From Candidatus Bathyarchaeota archaeon (GTDB lineage Archaea; Thermoproteota; Bathyarchaeia; Bathyarchaeales; Bathycorpusculaceae): a stretch of DNA of 13,422 nt. This document shows positions 13,227 through 13,422 of the stretch, piece by piece. Positions within the stretch are counted from its first letter, which is position 1. Every line of letters starts with the position of its first letter. The stretch spans positions 1 through 13,422 of the forward strand of contig JAUUWK010000016.1 in the NCBI GenBank assembly GCA_030589055.1. The letters run 5' to 3'. A program made the translations under genes and the position numbers. Below the pieces are notes generated by a model. That model was given only the letters and a program-made list of their open reading frames with translations, did not search any database and was not told where the DNA came from.

Positions 13227-13266
13227 TTTAATACTTGAAGATTGAGATTCTAAATCTCAAAGGAGG
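13227..13266 (+). promoter_or_regulatory. Promoter, 8-bp dyad and AGGAGG site of the VOC gene
   Basis: TTTAATAC (13227-13234) is a TATA-like box. TTGAGATT (13242-13249) and AATCTCAA (13253-13260) form a perfect 8-bp inverted repeat around CTA, covering the expected transcription start, and the AGGAGG ribosome binding site (13261-13266) follows without a gap. As DNA the dyad is placed like an archaeal repressor operator; as RNA, if transcribed, the hairpin would abut the ribosome site. The gap 13161-13226 shows nothing else. Confidence 0.5.
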
Positions 13267-13275
13267 AATAAAAAT

Positions 13276-13422
13276 ACGTCTCACATTATTTGCCATATAG
13301 AAATTCCTACCACAGACGTGAAGAAATCTGGAGAATTCTACAAGAAGCTTTTCGACTGGGAAATAGATTACAGCTTTGGCTCTGACTATGCAATCTTTAA
13401 CACTGGAGAAGGACAACTAACT
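13276..13422 (+). CDS. VOC (glyoxalase/bleomycin-resistance) family protein, 3' end outside window
   Basis: The frame reads HIICHIEIPTTDVKKSGEFY, then KKLFDWEIDYSFGSDYAIF, then NTGEGQLT at the window edge. This is the first beta-alpha-beta-beta module of a VOC protein: a strand with H7 as likely metal ligand, IPTTD, the SGEFYKKLFDWE helix and the following strands. Families of this fold include glyoxalase I, epimerases and dioxygenases; 49 codons do not allow a choice. The expected start, nine bases after AGGAGG, is ACG at 13276 (ACG TCT CAC, giving MSH as in many relatives). No ATG, GTG or TTG is in frame before GTG at 13318, which would cut off the first strand. Either ACG is used or an ATG was changed. 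Confidence 0.85.

Noticed and set aside
1..13422. A defence system, secretion system or biosynthetic cluster
   Set aside because: No nuclease, toxin-antitoxin, helicase, phage, transposase or assembly-line gene can be read; the genes are mainly metabolic and repair functions.

Overview
The window looks like a piece of an AT-rich archaeal chromosome, most likely from the Thermoproteota and perhaps an uncultured Bathyarchaeia-type lineage; the lineage is inferred from gene content, not proven. Archaeal signs are a stand-alone CTP-dependent riboflavin kinase (DUF120), the alpha chain of an ADP-forming acyl-CoA synthetase, a CofE-family protein, TATA-like boxes ahead of several genes, frequent TTG and GTG starts, and ribosome binding sites of the AGGTGAT type. 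No rRNA, tRNA, insertion sequence, prophage or CRISPR array is visible.

Layout. 1-220 holds only a doubtful 41-codon reading frame after the inositol-phosphate synthase gene (221-1300, minus). Divergent from it is a two-gene plus-strand unit: an unrecognised 122-residue protein and riboflavin kinase (1429-2220). It converges, 4 bases apart, on a minus-strand unit thyX, CofE-like, acyl-CoA synthetase alpha (5304 down to 2225). The spacer 5320-5691 carries dyad repeats near the thyX promoter and two possible very small genes. Next is a long minus-strand run, kbl, a 5-formyl-THF cyclo-ligase-like protein, a QueG-like double [4Fe-4S] protein, a 64-codon four-cysteine protein, and an HtpX-like membrane protease (9642 down to 5692). 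Then come a polytopic membrane protein (9768-10745, minus), a 341-base spacer with a potential structured element, and a C_GCAxxG_C_C protein (11087-11533, minus). Divergent from the last is a YcaQ/AlkX-type DNA glycosylase (11694-12908, plus), followed by a thioredoxin-fold fragment and the start of a VOC/glyoxalase-family gene that runs off the window.

How the genes may work together. Most of the window is housekeeping metabolism: inositol-phosphate for lipids or solutes, flavin synthesis, FAD-dependent thymidylate synthesis, deazaflavin-type or related glutamyl ligation, substrate-level ATP formation, and glycine plus one-carbon metabolism (kbl beside the cyclo-ligase). Several small iron-sulfur or cysteine-rich proteins suggest an anaerobe.

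I found no defence system or large new gene cluster. The points most worth a second look are: (1) a family-like four-cysteine protein whose reading frame lacks a normal start codon and sits behind a run of seven A; (2) a VOC gene with a strong AGGAGG site but ACG where the start should be, plus a perfect 8-bp dyad abutting that site; (3) a canonical EF-hand loop inside an HtpX-like protease; (4) a recurrent CTAG(CG)nT element; (5) a 74-base element closed by an 8-bp stem with a competing internal stem.
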